This document shows, one piece after another, positions 1 to 7,499 of a stretch of DNA of 24,085 bases. Location of the stretch: positions 1-24,085 of the forward strand of contig DAOQMM010000048.1 in the NCBI GenBank assembly GCA_035335645.1. The letters are read 5' to 3'. The translations under genes were made by a program, and so were the position numbers. The notes below the pieces were generated by a model. That model worked only from the letters and a program-made list of their open reading frames with translations. It did not search any database and was not told the DNA's origin. The stretch comes from Zoogloea sp035335645 (lineage in GTDB: Bacteria > Pseudomonadota > Gammaproteobacteria > Burkholderiales > Rhodocyclaceae). The number at the start of each line of letters is the position of its first letter. Position 1 is the first letter of the stretch.

Positions 1-802
1 CGGAACCGTTGTCACCGACGATGGGCTTGGGCATGAAGGTGGCGGTCTTGCCGTACTGGTGCGCCACGTTCTGGACGATGTACTTCAGGATCTGGGTCTG
101 GTCGGCACGACGCACCAGGGTGTTGAACTTGGTGCCGATTTCGTTCTGGCCGGCGTTCGCCACTTCGTGGTGGTGCACTTCGACGGGGACGCCGCAGGCT
201 TCCAGAGCCAGACACATGGCGGCGCGGATGTCGTTGAAGGAGTCAACCGGAGGCACGGGGAAGTAGCCGCCCTTGACCGCGGGACGGTAGCCGGTGTTGC
301 CGCCTTCGTACTTGATGTCGGACGACCAGGCACCTTCTTCGGAGAAGATCTTGTGGTAGGCGCCGGACATGTCCACCTTCCACTCGACGGAGTCGAAGAT
401 GAAGAATTCGGGTTCCGGACCGAAGAACGCGGTGTCACCAATGCCGGAAGCCTTCAGATAGGCTTCAGCGCGGTTGGCGATGGAGCGCGGGTCGCGGTCA
501 TAGCCCTTGCCGTCGGCGGGATCGATCAGGTCGCAGGTCAGGACCAGGGTGGTTTCGTCGAAGAACGGGTCGATGTAGGCGGTGTTGGGGTCCGGCATCA
601 GCAGCATGTCGGAGGCCTGGATCCCCTTCCAGCCGGCGATGGAGGAACCGTCAAAGGCATGGCCGCTTTCGAACTTGTCTTCGTCGAAGGCGCTGAGGGG
701 CACGCCGACGTGCTGTTCTTTGCCCTTGGTGTCGGTGAAACGGAAGTCGACGAACTTGACTTCGTTTTCCTGGACCATCTTCATGACGTCTTGCGGGGTC
801 AT
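1..802 (-). CDS. glnA: Glutamine synthetase type I, 5' part (runs off the window)
   Basis: Catalyses ATP-dependent amidation of glutamate to glutamine, the central ammonium assimilation step; the family enzyme is a cytoplasmic dodecamer. The first 267 residues are present and the 3' part lies outside the window. The N-terminal beta-grasp domain (about 1-100) contains the DGSSIAGW loop. The catalytic domain shows GPEPEFFIFD, with the metal-binding glutamates, then HHHEVANAGQNEIG, and breaks off in the GDNGS motif that precedes the glutamate-binding loop. The start ATG (800-802) is preceded by AGGAG at 811-815 with an 8-nt spacer. The control region upstream holds a sigma-54 promoter and NtrC sites, so nitrogen-limited expression is expected. 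The identification is secure; only the truncation is unusual, and it is caused by the window edge. Confidence 0.97.
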   Translation of the reverse strand, partial: MTPQDVMKMVQENEVKFVDFRFTDTKGKEQHVGVPLSAFDEDKFESGHAFDGSSIAGWKGIQASDMLLMPDPNTAYIDPFFDETTLVLTCDLIDPADGKGYDRDPRSIANRAEAYLKASGIGDTAFFGPEPEFFIFDSVEWKVDMSGAYHKIFSEEGAWSSDIKYEGGNTGYRPAVKGGYFPVPPVDSFNDIRAAMCLALEACGVPVEVHHHEVANAGQNEIGTKFNTLVRRADQTQILKYIVQNVAHQYGKTATFMPKPIVGDNGS

Positions 803-881
803 ATAACTCACTCCTAACGGGTTGAAGCTGCTGCGTAGTGGATAAAGGAACAAAACCAGGAATTCGGGTATCGCTCCCGGT

Positions 882-897
882 AGCACCAAGCGTGCCA
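882..897 (-). promoter_or_regulatory. Sigma-54 (-24/-12) promoter of glnA
   Basis: The minus strand reads TGGCACGCTTGGTGCT. This matches the sigma-54 consensus TGGCACG-N4-TTGCW at all but one of the fixed positions, with the essential GG (-24) and GC (-12) correctly spaced. Transcription would start near 871, giving a leader of about 70 nt before the glnA ATG. The presence of NtrC sites about 100 and 130 bp upstream of that start supports the call. Confidence 0.85.
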
Positions 898-960
898 CCG
901 CCGGGAAGGGATCACGCTATTGTGCCATAAGGGTTAACTGCTGCCAGCCGGAAATTGACC

Positions 961-977
961 CGCACCACTCAAGGGCC
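961..977 (-). promoter_or_regulatory. Possible weak second NtrC site upstream of glnA
   Basis: The plus strand has an intact GCACC half-site followed five bases later by a degenerate AGGGC in place of GGTGC. It begins exactly 30 bp (about three helical turns) from the strong site at 991, the same arrangement as the paired enhancer sites of enterobacterial glnA. The right half has two mismatches, so occupancy would depend on cooperativity with the strong site. Confidence 0.45.
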
Positions 978-990
978 CCTTCAACACAAA

Positions 991-1007
991 CGCACCACTA
1001 TGGTGCA
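991..1007 (-). promoter_or_regulatory. NtrC (GlnG) enhancer site
   Basis: CGCACCACTATGGTGCA contains the perfect dyad GCACC-N5-GGTGC, which fits the known NtrC consensus TGCAC-N7-GTGCA except at the first base. Its centre is about 128 bp upstream of the predicted glnA start site, a normal position for a sigma-54 activator. The site overlaps the stop codon of the upstream cation transporter gene (TAG at 998-1000 on the minus strand). Confidence 0.85.
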
Positions 1008-2176
1008 ATCTGACACAGCAGCGCGATGCGCCCCCAGTGAGGCCGGCGGGCAACGCCGTCCGCCACCTGCTGCCGCAGGGCGTCGATGCGGCGCGCATCG
1101 CAACACCAGACATGGGGCAGAAAGACGTCCGCCTCCACCTGCTTGCCGACATAGTGCAGGATGATCCGCTCCGTCTGCGGGAGGTCCGGCCCGAGGATCT
1201 CGGCGATCTCCGCCAGGAGCACGTCCCGGGACGGCAGATGGCGGCCGGCGGCGAGTTCCTCGTCCTCTTCCGTATCCACATGGACCAGCACGTCGAGCAC
1301 GTCCTCCACCCGGCTGCGCACGCGGTGACGGGCCAGCTCGGCGATGCGATGGCCTTCCGACACACTGATACGCGCATCCACCCGCACGTGGGCGTCCACC
1401 AGGATGCGATGGGCCATGCGCCGCGTGCGCAGGTCGTGCACCCCCAGCACGCCGGGCGTTTCTTCCACCGCACGGCGGATGGACGCCACCTCTTCCGGCG
1501 CCACGCCGGTGTCGATCAGCTCGCGCAAGGCGTCGAAGGACAGTTGCAGCCCCATGCGGATGATCATGAAACCGACCAGTGCCGCGGCGAGGGGCTCCAG
1601 AAAGCGGTAGCCCAGCAGGCTGCCCCCGATGCCGACCGCCACCACCAGCGACGACGCTGCGTCGGCGCGGGCGTGCCAGGCATTGGCGACCAGCATCGGC
1701 GAGCGAAGGCGCTCGGCCACCGCCAGCATGTAGCGGAACAGGCCCTCCTTGCCAGCCAGAGTCAGCAGCGCCATCCACAGGGCCGCGGGATGCAGCGCGG
1801 GCAAGGCTTCGGTGCTCTGCAGACGGCTGGCGGCGGAGAGCAGGAAGCCGGCTCCCACGCCGGCCAGCACCAGCCCGAGGATCATCGACGCCGCCGTCTC
1901 GTAGCGGCCGTGGCCGTAGGGATGGCGCTCGTCCGCCGGCGTGGAGCCGCGCCGGCTCGCCACCATCACCATGAAATCGCCGAGCAGGTCCGACAGGGTG
2001 TGCATACCGTCCGCCACCAGACTCTGGGCATGGGCGAACAGCCCCACGGCGATCTGCAGCACCGTCAGGACAACATTGACGGCGATGCTCACCCAGGTGG
2101 CCTGCTGGGCCTGACGGGCGCGGTCGGCATCGAGGGGCGCCTCGGTGGCGGCCGAGAGAGGGGAATCGTGGGCCAT
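998..2176 (-). CDS. Cation diffusion facilitator (CDF) family metal transporter with extended C-terminus
   Basis: Predicted inner-membrane divalent metal/proton antiporter, 392 residues. About six hydrophobic segments lie between residues 28 and 215. The metal site is visible as D56-x2-H59-x3-D63 in TM2 and H168-x3-D172 in TM5. The paired HxxxD pattern resembles zinc-type CDFs rather than the DxxxD pattern of manganese CDFs, but the substrate is not proven. Residues about 218-300 form the cytoplasmic ferredoxin-like dimerisation domain. A further 90 or so residues follow, longer than the usual protein of about 300 residues. The start at 2174-2176 was chosen because an upstream in-frame ATG at 2221 would overlap the predicted -10 box; no strong ribosome binding site is seen. 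The gene is divergent from the rhodanese gene, and its 3' end carries the glnA enhancer. Confidence 0.9.
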   Translation of the reverse strand: MAHDSPLSAATEAPLDADRARQAQQATWVSIAVNVVLTVLQIAVGLFAHAQSLVADGMHTLSDLLGDFMVMVASRRGSTPADERHPYGHGRYETAASMILGLVLAGVGAGFLLSAASRLQSTEALPALHPAALWMALLTLAGKEGLFRYMLAVAERLRSPMLVANAWHARADAASSLVVAVGIGGSLLGYRFLEPLAAALVGFMIIRMGLQLSFDALRELIDTGVAPEEVASIRRAVEETPGVLGVHDLRTRRMAHRILVDAHVRVDARISVSEGHRIAELARHRVRSRVEDVLDVLVHVDTEEDEELAAGRHLPSRDVLLAEIAEILGPDLPQTERIILHYVGKQVEADVFLPHVWCCDARRIDALRQQVADGVARRPHWGRIALLCQIAP

Positions 2177-2179
2177 GAC

Positions 2180-2207
2180 TTGCAGCGGAAGGGCGCGGGG
2201 GTATACT
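2180..2207 (+). promoter_or_regulatory. Sigma-70 promoter for rhodanese-nadA
   Basis: TTGCAG (2180-2185) and TATACT (2202-2207) are separated by 16 bp. Transcription would start near 2213, about 18 nt before the rhodanese ATG. The promoter lies in the leader of the divergent CDF gene. Confidence 0.6.
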
Positions 2208-2219
2208 CGCAGGCCCGCC

Positions 2220-2248
2220 ATTCTAGCCGGATGTCCGCCATGGGAAAA
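2220..2248 (-). promoter_or_regulatory. Sigma-70 promoter for the CDF transporter
   Basis: On the minus strand, TTTTCC (2243-2248) and TAGAAT (2220-2225) are spaced by 17 bp. The -10 box is good and the -35 box is weak. The start would fall near 2213, about 37 nt before the CDF ATG at 2176. Confidence 0.45.
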
Positions 2249-2692
2249 TTAAGCGAGACCCTCGCACTGGCGCAGCAACGCAGCCGCGACGCCGGCCTGC
2301 CCTACGCCGGCCTGCTCACCCCCCGCGAAGCCTGGGACCTGCTCCAGGCCGCCCCTGGCGCCAGGCTGGTGGATGTACGCACCCGCGCCGAATGGGACTG
2401 GGTCGGGCGCGTGCCCGGCGCGGTCGAGCTTGAATGGATGCTCTACCCCGGCAACGAGCCCAACCCCCACTTCCTCGCCCAGTTGCAGCGCCAGGTCGAT
2501 CCGGAAGCCCTGGTGATGTTCCTGTGCCGCAGCGGGGTCCGTTCCAACAACGCGGCCACCCTCGCGGCCGGCCACGGTTACACCAACGCCTACAACATCC
2601 TGGAGGGCTTCGAGGGCGACAAGGACGCCCACGGCCATCGCGGCAAGCTGGGAGGCTGGCGCTTCGCCGGTCTGCCGTGGATCCAGGGCTGA
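2231..2692 (+). CDS. Rhodanese-like sulfurtransferase domain protein
   Basis: A single-domain rhodanese of 153 residues, probably cytoplasmic since no signal peptide is visible. The CH2-A-like element RLVDVRTRAEW lies at about 45-55. The active-site loop C99-R-S-G-V-R matches the CxxGxR persulfide loop, so the catalytic cysteine is present. Such proteins carry sulfane sulfur; the acceptor here is unknown. A second in-frame ATG at 2240 is an alternative start, and neither has a clear Shine-Dalgarno. The stop is 26 nt upstream of nadA, so the two are probably co-transcribed. A sulfur carrier next to a [4Fe-4S] enzyme is suggestive, but a functional link is inference. Confidence 0.88.
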   Translation: MSAMGKLSETLALAQQRSRDAGLPYAGLLTPREAWDLLQAAPGARLVDVRTRAEWDWVGRVPGAVELEWMLYPGNEPNPHFLAQLQRQVDPEALVMFLCRSGVRSNNAATLAAGHGYTNAYNILEGFEGDKDAHGHRGKLGGWRFAGLPWIQG

Positions 2693-2718
2693 CACCGACT
2701 CACAGGATTGACCCGACG

Positions 2719-3819
2719 ATGCAGACCGCCTCCATCAGCTTCGACCGCTTCAACGCCCTGGCCGACGCCGACGCCCACGCGCGCATCCGCGCCGCCCGTG
2801 CCCGCCTCGGCGACAAGGCCGTGCTGCTGTGCCACCACTACCAGCGCGCCGACGTCTACCAGTACGCCGACATCACCGGCGACTCCCTCAAGCTTTCCCG
2901 CCTCGCTTCGGACACCGACGCCGAGTACATCGTCTTCTGCGGCGTGCACTTCATGGCCGAAGTGGCGGACATCATGTCCAGGCCGCAGCAGATCGCCATC
3001 CTGCCCGATCTGGCGGCCGGCTGCTCCATGGCCGACATGGCCAATCTGGCCAAGGTAGAACGCTGCTGGCGCGAACTGACGGAAGTGCTCGACACGCCGG
3101 ATGCCCTGATCACCCCGGTCACCTACATCAACTCCGCCGCGGATCTCAAGGCTTTCTGCGGCGAGCACGGTGGCATCGTGTGCACCTCCACCAACGCCCC
3201 GGTGATCCTCGACTGGGCCTTCGCCCAGCGGGAGAAGGTGCTGTTCTTCCCGGACCAGCACCTGGGCCGCTGGACCGGCTTCAACAAAGGCATTCCGCTG
3301 GACGAAATGGTCGTGTGGGATCCCGACCTGGAATACGGCGGCCTCACCGCCGAACAGATCCGCAAGGCCAGGATCCTGCTGTGGAAGGGCCACTGCTCGG
3401 TGCACCAGATGTTCCAGCCCGCCCACATCCTCAAGTTCCGCAATCAGCATCCGGACGGCAAGGTCATCTCCCACCCGGAGAGCGCCCTGGAGGTGTGCCG
3501 CCAGTCCGACTTCGTCGGCTCCACCGAGTACATCATCAAGGTCGTCAAGGAATCTGCCCCCGGCACCCGCTGGCTGGTCGGCACCGAGCTCAACCTGGTC
3601 AACCGCCTCGCCGAGGAAGTGAAGCACGAGGGCAAGATCGTCCAGTTCATGGCGCCCACCGTGTGCATGTGCTCGACCATGCAGCGCATCGACCCGCAGC
3701 ACCTGGCGTGGACCCTGGAGAACCTCGCCGAGGGCAACGTGGTCAACCGCATCACCGTGCCCGCCCACGAGGCGGCCCTGGCCAAGGTGGCGCTGGAACG
3801 GATGCTCGCCGTGTCCTGA
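2719..3819 (+). CDS. nadA: Quinolinate synthase A
   Basis: Condenses iminoaspartate (from NadB) with dihydroxyacetone phosphate to quinolinate in de novo NAD synthesis; cytoplasmic [4Fe-4S] enzyme. The protein has 366 residues. By comparison with the remembered E. coli protein, the cluster ligands should be C102 (in GCSMAD), C226 (in KGHCSVH) and C318 (in MCSTMQR). The substrate-binding HPES motif and the GSTEYI stretch are present. The start at 2719 gives MQTASISFD, with only a weak AGGA upstream. It follows the rhodanese gene and ends just before a strong terminator at 3841. nadB and nadC are not in the window. Identification is firm. Confidence 0.96.
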   Translation: MQTASISFDRFNALADADAHARIRAARARLGDKAVLLCHHYQRADVYQYADITGDSLKLSRLASDTDAEYIVFCGVHFMAEVADIMSRPQQIAILPDLAAGCSMADMANLAKVERCWRELTEVLDTPDALITPVTYINSAADLKAFCGEHGGIVCTSTNAPVILDWAFAQREKVLFFPDQHLGRWTGFNKGIPLDEMVVWDPDLEYGGLTAEQIRKARILLWKGHCSVHQMFQPAHILKFRNQHPDGKVISHPESALEVCRQSDFVGSTEYIIKVVKESAPGTRWLVGTELNLVNRLAEEVKHEGKIVQFMAPTVCMCSTMQRIDPQHLAWTLENLAEGNVVNRITVPAHEAALAKVALERMLAVS

Positions 3820-3840
3820 TCCTGCGCCAGCACCTCAAGA

Positions 3841-3863
3841 CGGCGCCCGCGGGCGCCGTTTTT
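3841..3863 (+). terminator. Rho-independent terminator after nadA
   Basis: A perfect 18-nt palindrome, CGGCGCCCG/CGGGCGCCG (3841-3858), is followed directly by five T residues. It lies 21 nt after the nadA stop and separates the rhodanese-nadA unit from the following genes. Confidence 0.85.
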
Positions 3864-3900
3864 CCTGGCGGCCATCCCTGCGGACGAAGAAGGAACGGAC

Positions 3901-4650
3901 ATGAGCACCCTGCGCATCTGCACCTACAACATTCACAAGGGCTTCTCCCAGTTCAACCGCCGCCTCGCCATCCACGACGTGCGCGAGCGCCTGCACCAGC
4001 TCGGCGCGGACGTGGTCTTCCTGCAGGAGGTCCAGGGCCAGCACCTCCACCACGCCCGCCGCCACACCGACTGGCCCGAACAACCCCAGCACGAATTCCT
4101 CGCCGGCGACCTGTGGCGCGACACCGCGTACGGCGGCAATGCCCTCTACGACCACGGCCACCACGGTAACGCGATCCTCAGCCGCCATCCCATCCTGTCC
4201 CGCGCCAACCAGGACGTCTCCGACCACCGTTTCGAACGGCGCGGTCTGCTCCATTGCGAGATCCGGCTCTCCGGCGTGGCGCGCCCGGTGCATTGCGTCT
4301 GTGTGCATCTGGGGCTCACCGCCGGCACGCGCAGGCGCCAGATGGCGGCGCTGGTGGCGCGCCTCAACGTCCTCGCCCCGCCCACCGAGCCCCTCATCAT
4401 CGCTGGCGACTTCAACGACTGGCGCAACCACGCCGACGACCACCTGATCCGCCAGCTCGGCGTCGTCGAGGTGTTCACCGCCCTGCGCGGCCGACCGGCG
4501 CGCAGCTTCCCGTGCCACCTGCCGATGCTGCGCCTGGACCGCATCTACGTGCGGGGCTTCGCCATCGACCAGGCGGAGGTGCATTTCGGAGCACCGTGGA
4601 ACCGCCTGTCCGACCACGCCCCCCTCACCGCCCAGCTGCGCGCCCACTGA
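3901..4650 (+). CDS. Endonuclease/exonuclease/phosphatase family protein, YbhP-like
   Basis: A 249-residue protein of the EEP (DNase I-like) superfamily. The metal and catalytic residues are visible in order: N10 in TYNIHKG, E43 in FLQEVQ, the AILSRHP segment, D170 and N172 in GDFNDW, and the terminal S237-D238-H239 triad. No signal peptide or membrane segment is seen. A phosphodiester or phosphomonoester substrate is expected, but the target could be nucleic acid, phospholipid or sugar phosphate. The ATG at 3901 follows AAGGA with suitable spacing. It is 9 nt upstream of a ClsB-type cardiolipin synthase, the same pairing as E. coli ybhP-clsB, which favours a role connected with phospholipid metabolism. 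Confidence 0.9.
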   Translation: MSTLRICTYNIHKGFSQFNRRLAIHDVRERLHQLGADVVFLQEVQGQHLHHARRHTDWPEQPQHEFLAGDLWRDTAYGGNALYDHGHHGNAILSRHPILSRANQDVSDHRFERRGLLHCEIRLSGVARPVHCVCVHLGLTAGTRRRQMAALVARLNVLAPPTEPLIIAGDFNDWRNHADDHLIRQLGVVEVFTALRGRPARSFPCHLPMLRLDRIYVRGFAIDQAEVHFGAPWNRLSDHAPLTAQLRAH

Positions 4651-4659
4651 GCTGCCGCC

Positions 4660-5820
4660 ATGGCCATCCACTGGCTGCCTGGCAACGCCCTCACCCTGCT
4701 GGAGAACGGCGCGGAATTCTTCCCCGCCCTGCAGGCCGCCATCGACACTGCCTGCCACGAGGTCTATCTCGAAACCTACATCTTTGCGGATGACGTTACC
4801 GGTCGCGCCATCGCCGCCGCCCTGGCCCGCGCGGCGGCGCGGGGCGTCACCGTGCGCCTGCTGGTGGACGGCTTCGGCGGACGCGAATTCGTCGAGCGGC
4901 TGCGGGACGACCTGATCGCCCGCGGCGTCCATGTCCTCATCTACCGCCGCGACATCAGTCCCTTCGCCATCCGCCGTAGGCGCCTGCGCCGCCTCCACCG
5001 CAAGCTGGCGGTCATCGATGGCCGCGTCGCCTTCGTCGGTGGCATCAACATCCTCAGCGACCTGTCGGAGCCCAACATGGCGGCCCCGCGCCACGACTAC
5101 GCGGTGCGCGTCGAAGGCCCCCTCCTCGCCCCCATCCACGCCACCGTGCAGCACCTGTGGGAACTGGTCGCGTGGGCCTCCTTCCGCCACCGTCACCGCC
5201 TTCCGGCCGGCCCGGCGCCCTGCTGCGGCACCTGTGGCGACGTGGAGGCCGCCTTCCTGATCCGCGACAACCTGCGCCACCGCCGCGACATCGAGGACGC
5301 CTATCTGCTGGGCATCGCCGCGGCACGCCGCGAGATCGTCCTCGCCAACGCCTACTTCCTGCCGGGGCGGCGCTTCCGCCAGGCCCTGCTGGACGCCGCC
5401 CGCCGCGGCGTGCGCATCACCCTGCTGATCCAGGGCCTCGCCGACCACCCGCTCCAGCAGCGCGCCACCCGCGCCCTCTACGGCCAGCTCCTGGCCGGCG
5501 GGCTGCGCATCGTCGAGTACCACCGCAGCTACCTGCACGCCAAGGTTGCCGTGGTGGACGAGCGCTGGGCCACGGTGGGCTCATCGAACATCGACCCCTT
5601 CAGCCTGCTCCTCGCCCGTGAGGCCAACGTGGTGATCCGCGACGCCGCCTTCGCCACCCACCTGCGCGACCATCTCCAGGACGCCATCGCCCACGGCGGC
5701 CGCGAGATCTCTGCCGACGCGTGGCAGCGGGGCCCACGCCTGCAACGCCTGCTCAACTGGGCCGCCTACGGCCTCGTGCGACTGATGATCGGCCTCGCCG
5801 GCTACGGCGGCCGGCACTGA
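4660..5820 (+). CDS. clsB: Cardiolipin synthase, ClsB type (phospholipase D family)
   Basis: A 386-residue phospholipase D superfamily protein that makes cardiolipin by phosphatidyl transfer; ClsB-type enzymes can also use phosphatidylethanolamine or make phosphatidylglycerol. Two HKD motifs are complete: H113-x-K115-x4-D120 and H293-x-K295-x4-D300, each followed by the expected GG/GS-N stretch. There are no N-terminal transmembrane helices, unlike ClsA, which fits ClsB; a hydrophobic C-terminal stretch (about 367-383) may bind membrane. A cysteine group (C188, C189, C192) lies between the two halves. It starts 9 nt after the YbhP-like gene with a weak ribosome binding site, suggesting coupling. 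Symbol by family and context; an unnamed PLD synthase is the alternative. Confidence 0.88.
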   Translation: MAIHWLPGNALTLLENGAEFFPALQAAIDTACHEVYLETYIFADDVTGRAIAAALARAAARGVTVRLLVDGFGGREFVERLRDDLIARGVHVLIYRRDISPFAIRRRRLRRLHRKLAVIDGRVAFVGGINILSDLSEPNMAAPRHDYAVRVEGPLLAPIHATVQHLWELVAWASFRHRHRLPAGPAPCCGTCGDVEAAFLIRDNLRHRRDIEDAYLLGIAAARREIVLANAYFLPGRRFRQALLDAARRGVRITLLIQGLADHPLQQRATRALYGQLLAGGLRIVEYHRSYLHAKVAVVDERWATVGSSNIDPFSLLLAREANVVIRDAAFATHLRDHLQDAIAHGGREISADAWQRGPRLQRLLNWAAYGLVRLMIGLAGYGGRH

Positions 5821-5881
5821 GACCGTCGCCCGGCCGGAACATGGGACAATGGACGCCTCCTCCGTCCCGCCGCCAGTCTCC

Positions 5882-6370
5882 ATGAACTACCCCGCCCCCG
5901 CCTTCGAAGCCAAGATCTGCCACCCGCAGGACCTGGCCGCCCGCGTCGCCGCGCTGCCCCGTCCGCTGGTGTTCACCAACGGCTGCTTCGACATCCTGCA
6001 CCGGGGCCACGTCACCTATCTGGCCCAGGCCCGCGCCCTGGGCGCCGCGATGGTGGTGGCCCTCAACAGCGACGCCTCGGTGCGCCGCCAGGGCAAAGGC
6101 GACGATCGCCCCATCAACGTCCTCGAAGACCGCCTCGCGGTGATGGCCGCCCTGGACTGCGTGGACCTGGTCACCTGGTTCGACGAGGACACGCCCATCG
6201 CCCGCATCCTCGACTGCCAGCCCGACGTGCTGGTGAAGGGCGGCGACTGGCCCGTCGAACGCATCGTCGGCGCCCCCGAAACCTTCGCCCGCGGCGGCCA
6301 CGTGCACTCCATCCCCTTTGAACACGAGCGCTCCACCACCGCCCTGCTGACGAAGATCCGCAGGCTGTGA
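5882..6370 (+). CDS. hldC: D-glycero-beta-D-manno-heptose 1-phosphate adenylyltransferase (HldE C-terminal domain, stand-alone)
   Basis: Transfers AMP to heptose 1-phosphate to make ADP-heptose for the LPS inner core. The protein has 162 residues, only the nucleotidyltransferase half of the fused E. coli HldE; no kinase domain precedes it. The cytidylyltransferase-like signature TNGCFDILHRGH gives the HxGH ATP site at residues 40-43. DVLVKGGDW, the EHERSTT stretch and the basic C-terminus are typical. The start at 5882 was chosen over an in-frame ATG at 5849 because it matches the usual length and because a possible -10 (GACAAT, 5845-5850) covers the upstream ATG. The matching kinase gene must lie elsewhere. 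Often annotated rfaE2. Confidence 0.93.
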   Translation: MNYPAPAFEAKICHPQDLAARVAALPRPLVFTNGCFDILHRGHVTYLAQARALGAAMVVALNSDASVRRQGKGDDRPINVLEDRLAVMAALDCVDLVTWFDEDTPIARILDCQPDVLVKGGDWPVERIVGAPETFARGGHVHSIPFEHERSTTALLTKIRRL

Positions 6371-6411
6371 CATCGGGGCGCGGGGCACTTTGTTTATTCC
6401 AATTTGAACTA

Positions 6412-6438
6412 TTGATTCACGTCAACCAGCACTAGAAT
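6412..6438 (+). promoter_or_regulatory. Probable promoter of cysK in an AT-rich island
   Basis: TTGATT (6412-6417) and TAGAAT (6433-6438) are spaced by 15 bp, short of the optimum. The 6389-6445 stretch is strikingly AT-rich against the surrounding coding DNA. A CysB-type activator site upstream of the -35 would be normal for a cys gene, but its motif is too loose to assign here. Confidence 0.5.
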
Positions 6439-6480
6439 TAATTAGCCCCCCCCTCACCCCGCCCGCAAGGAGCCGCCAAG

Positions 6481-7413
<933 letters not shown>

Positions 7414-7428
7414 ATCACCCCCTCCGCA

Positions 7429-7458
7429 GGACGCGCCCCCTTGTGGTCGGGCGCGTCC
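7429..7458 (+). terminator. Strong hairpin after cysK (terminator or attenuating structure)
   Basis: GGACGCGCCC (7429-7438) and GGGCGCGTCC (7449-7458) pair perfectly over 10 bp around a 10-nt loop. The following bases are CGTTGC, so there is no proper T tract. It may be a weak terminator or an RNA-stabilising hairpin at the cysK 3' end, 41 nt before the next gene. Confidence 0.5.
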
Positions 7459-7499
7459 CGTTGCAAGCTCACGGCCAGACACCATTCCAGGCCTCCGCC

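Noticed and set aside
59..817. A 252-codon plus-strand frame at the left edge
   Set aside because: It is antisense to glnA, whose product is unmistakable.
5849..5881. Longer start for the heptose adenylyltransferase at 5849
   Set aside because: The added 11 residues are not family-like and the ATG overlaps a possible -10 box; the start at 5882 gives the usual length.
6385..6432. CysB binding site upstream of cysK
   Set aside because: The stretch is AT-rich as expected, but the CysB motif is too degenerate to claim a site by eye.
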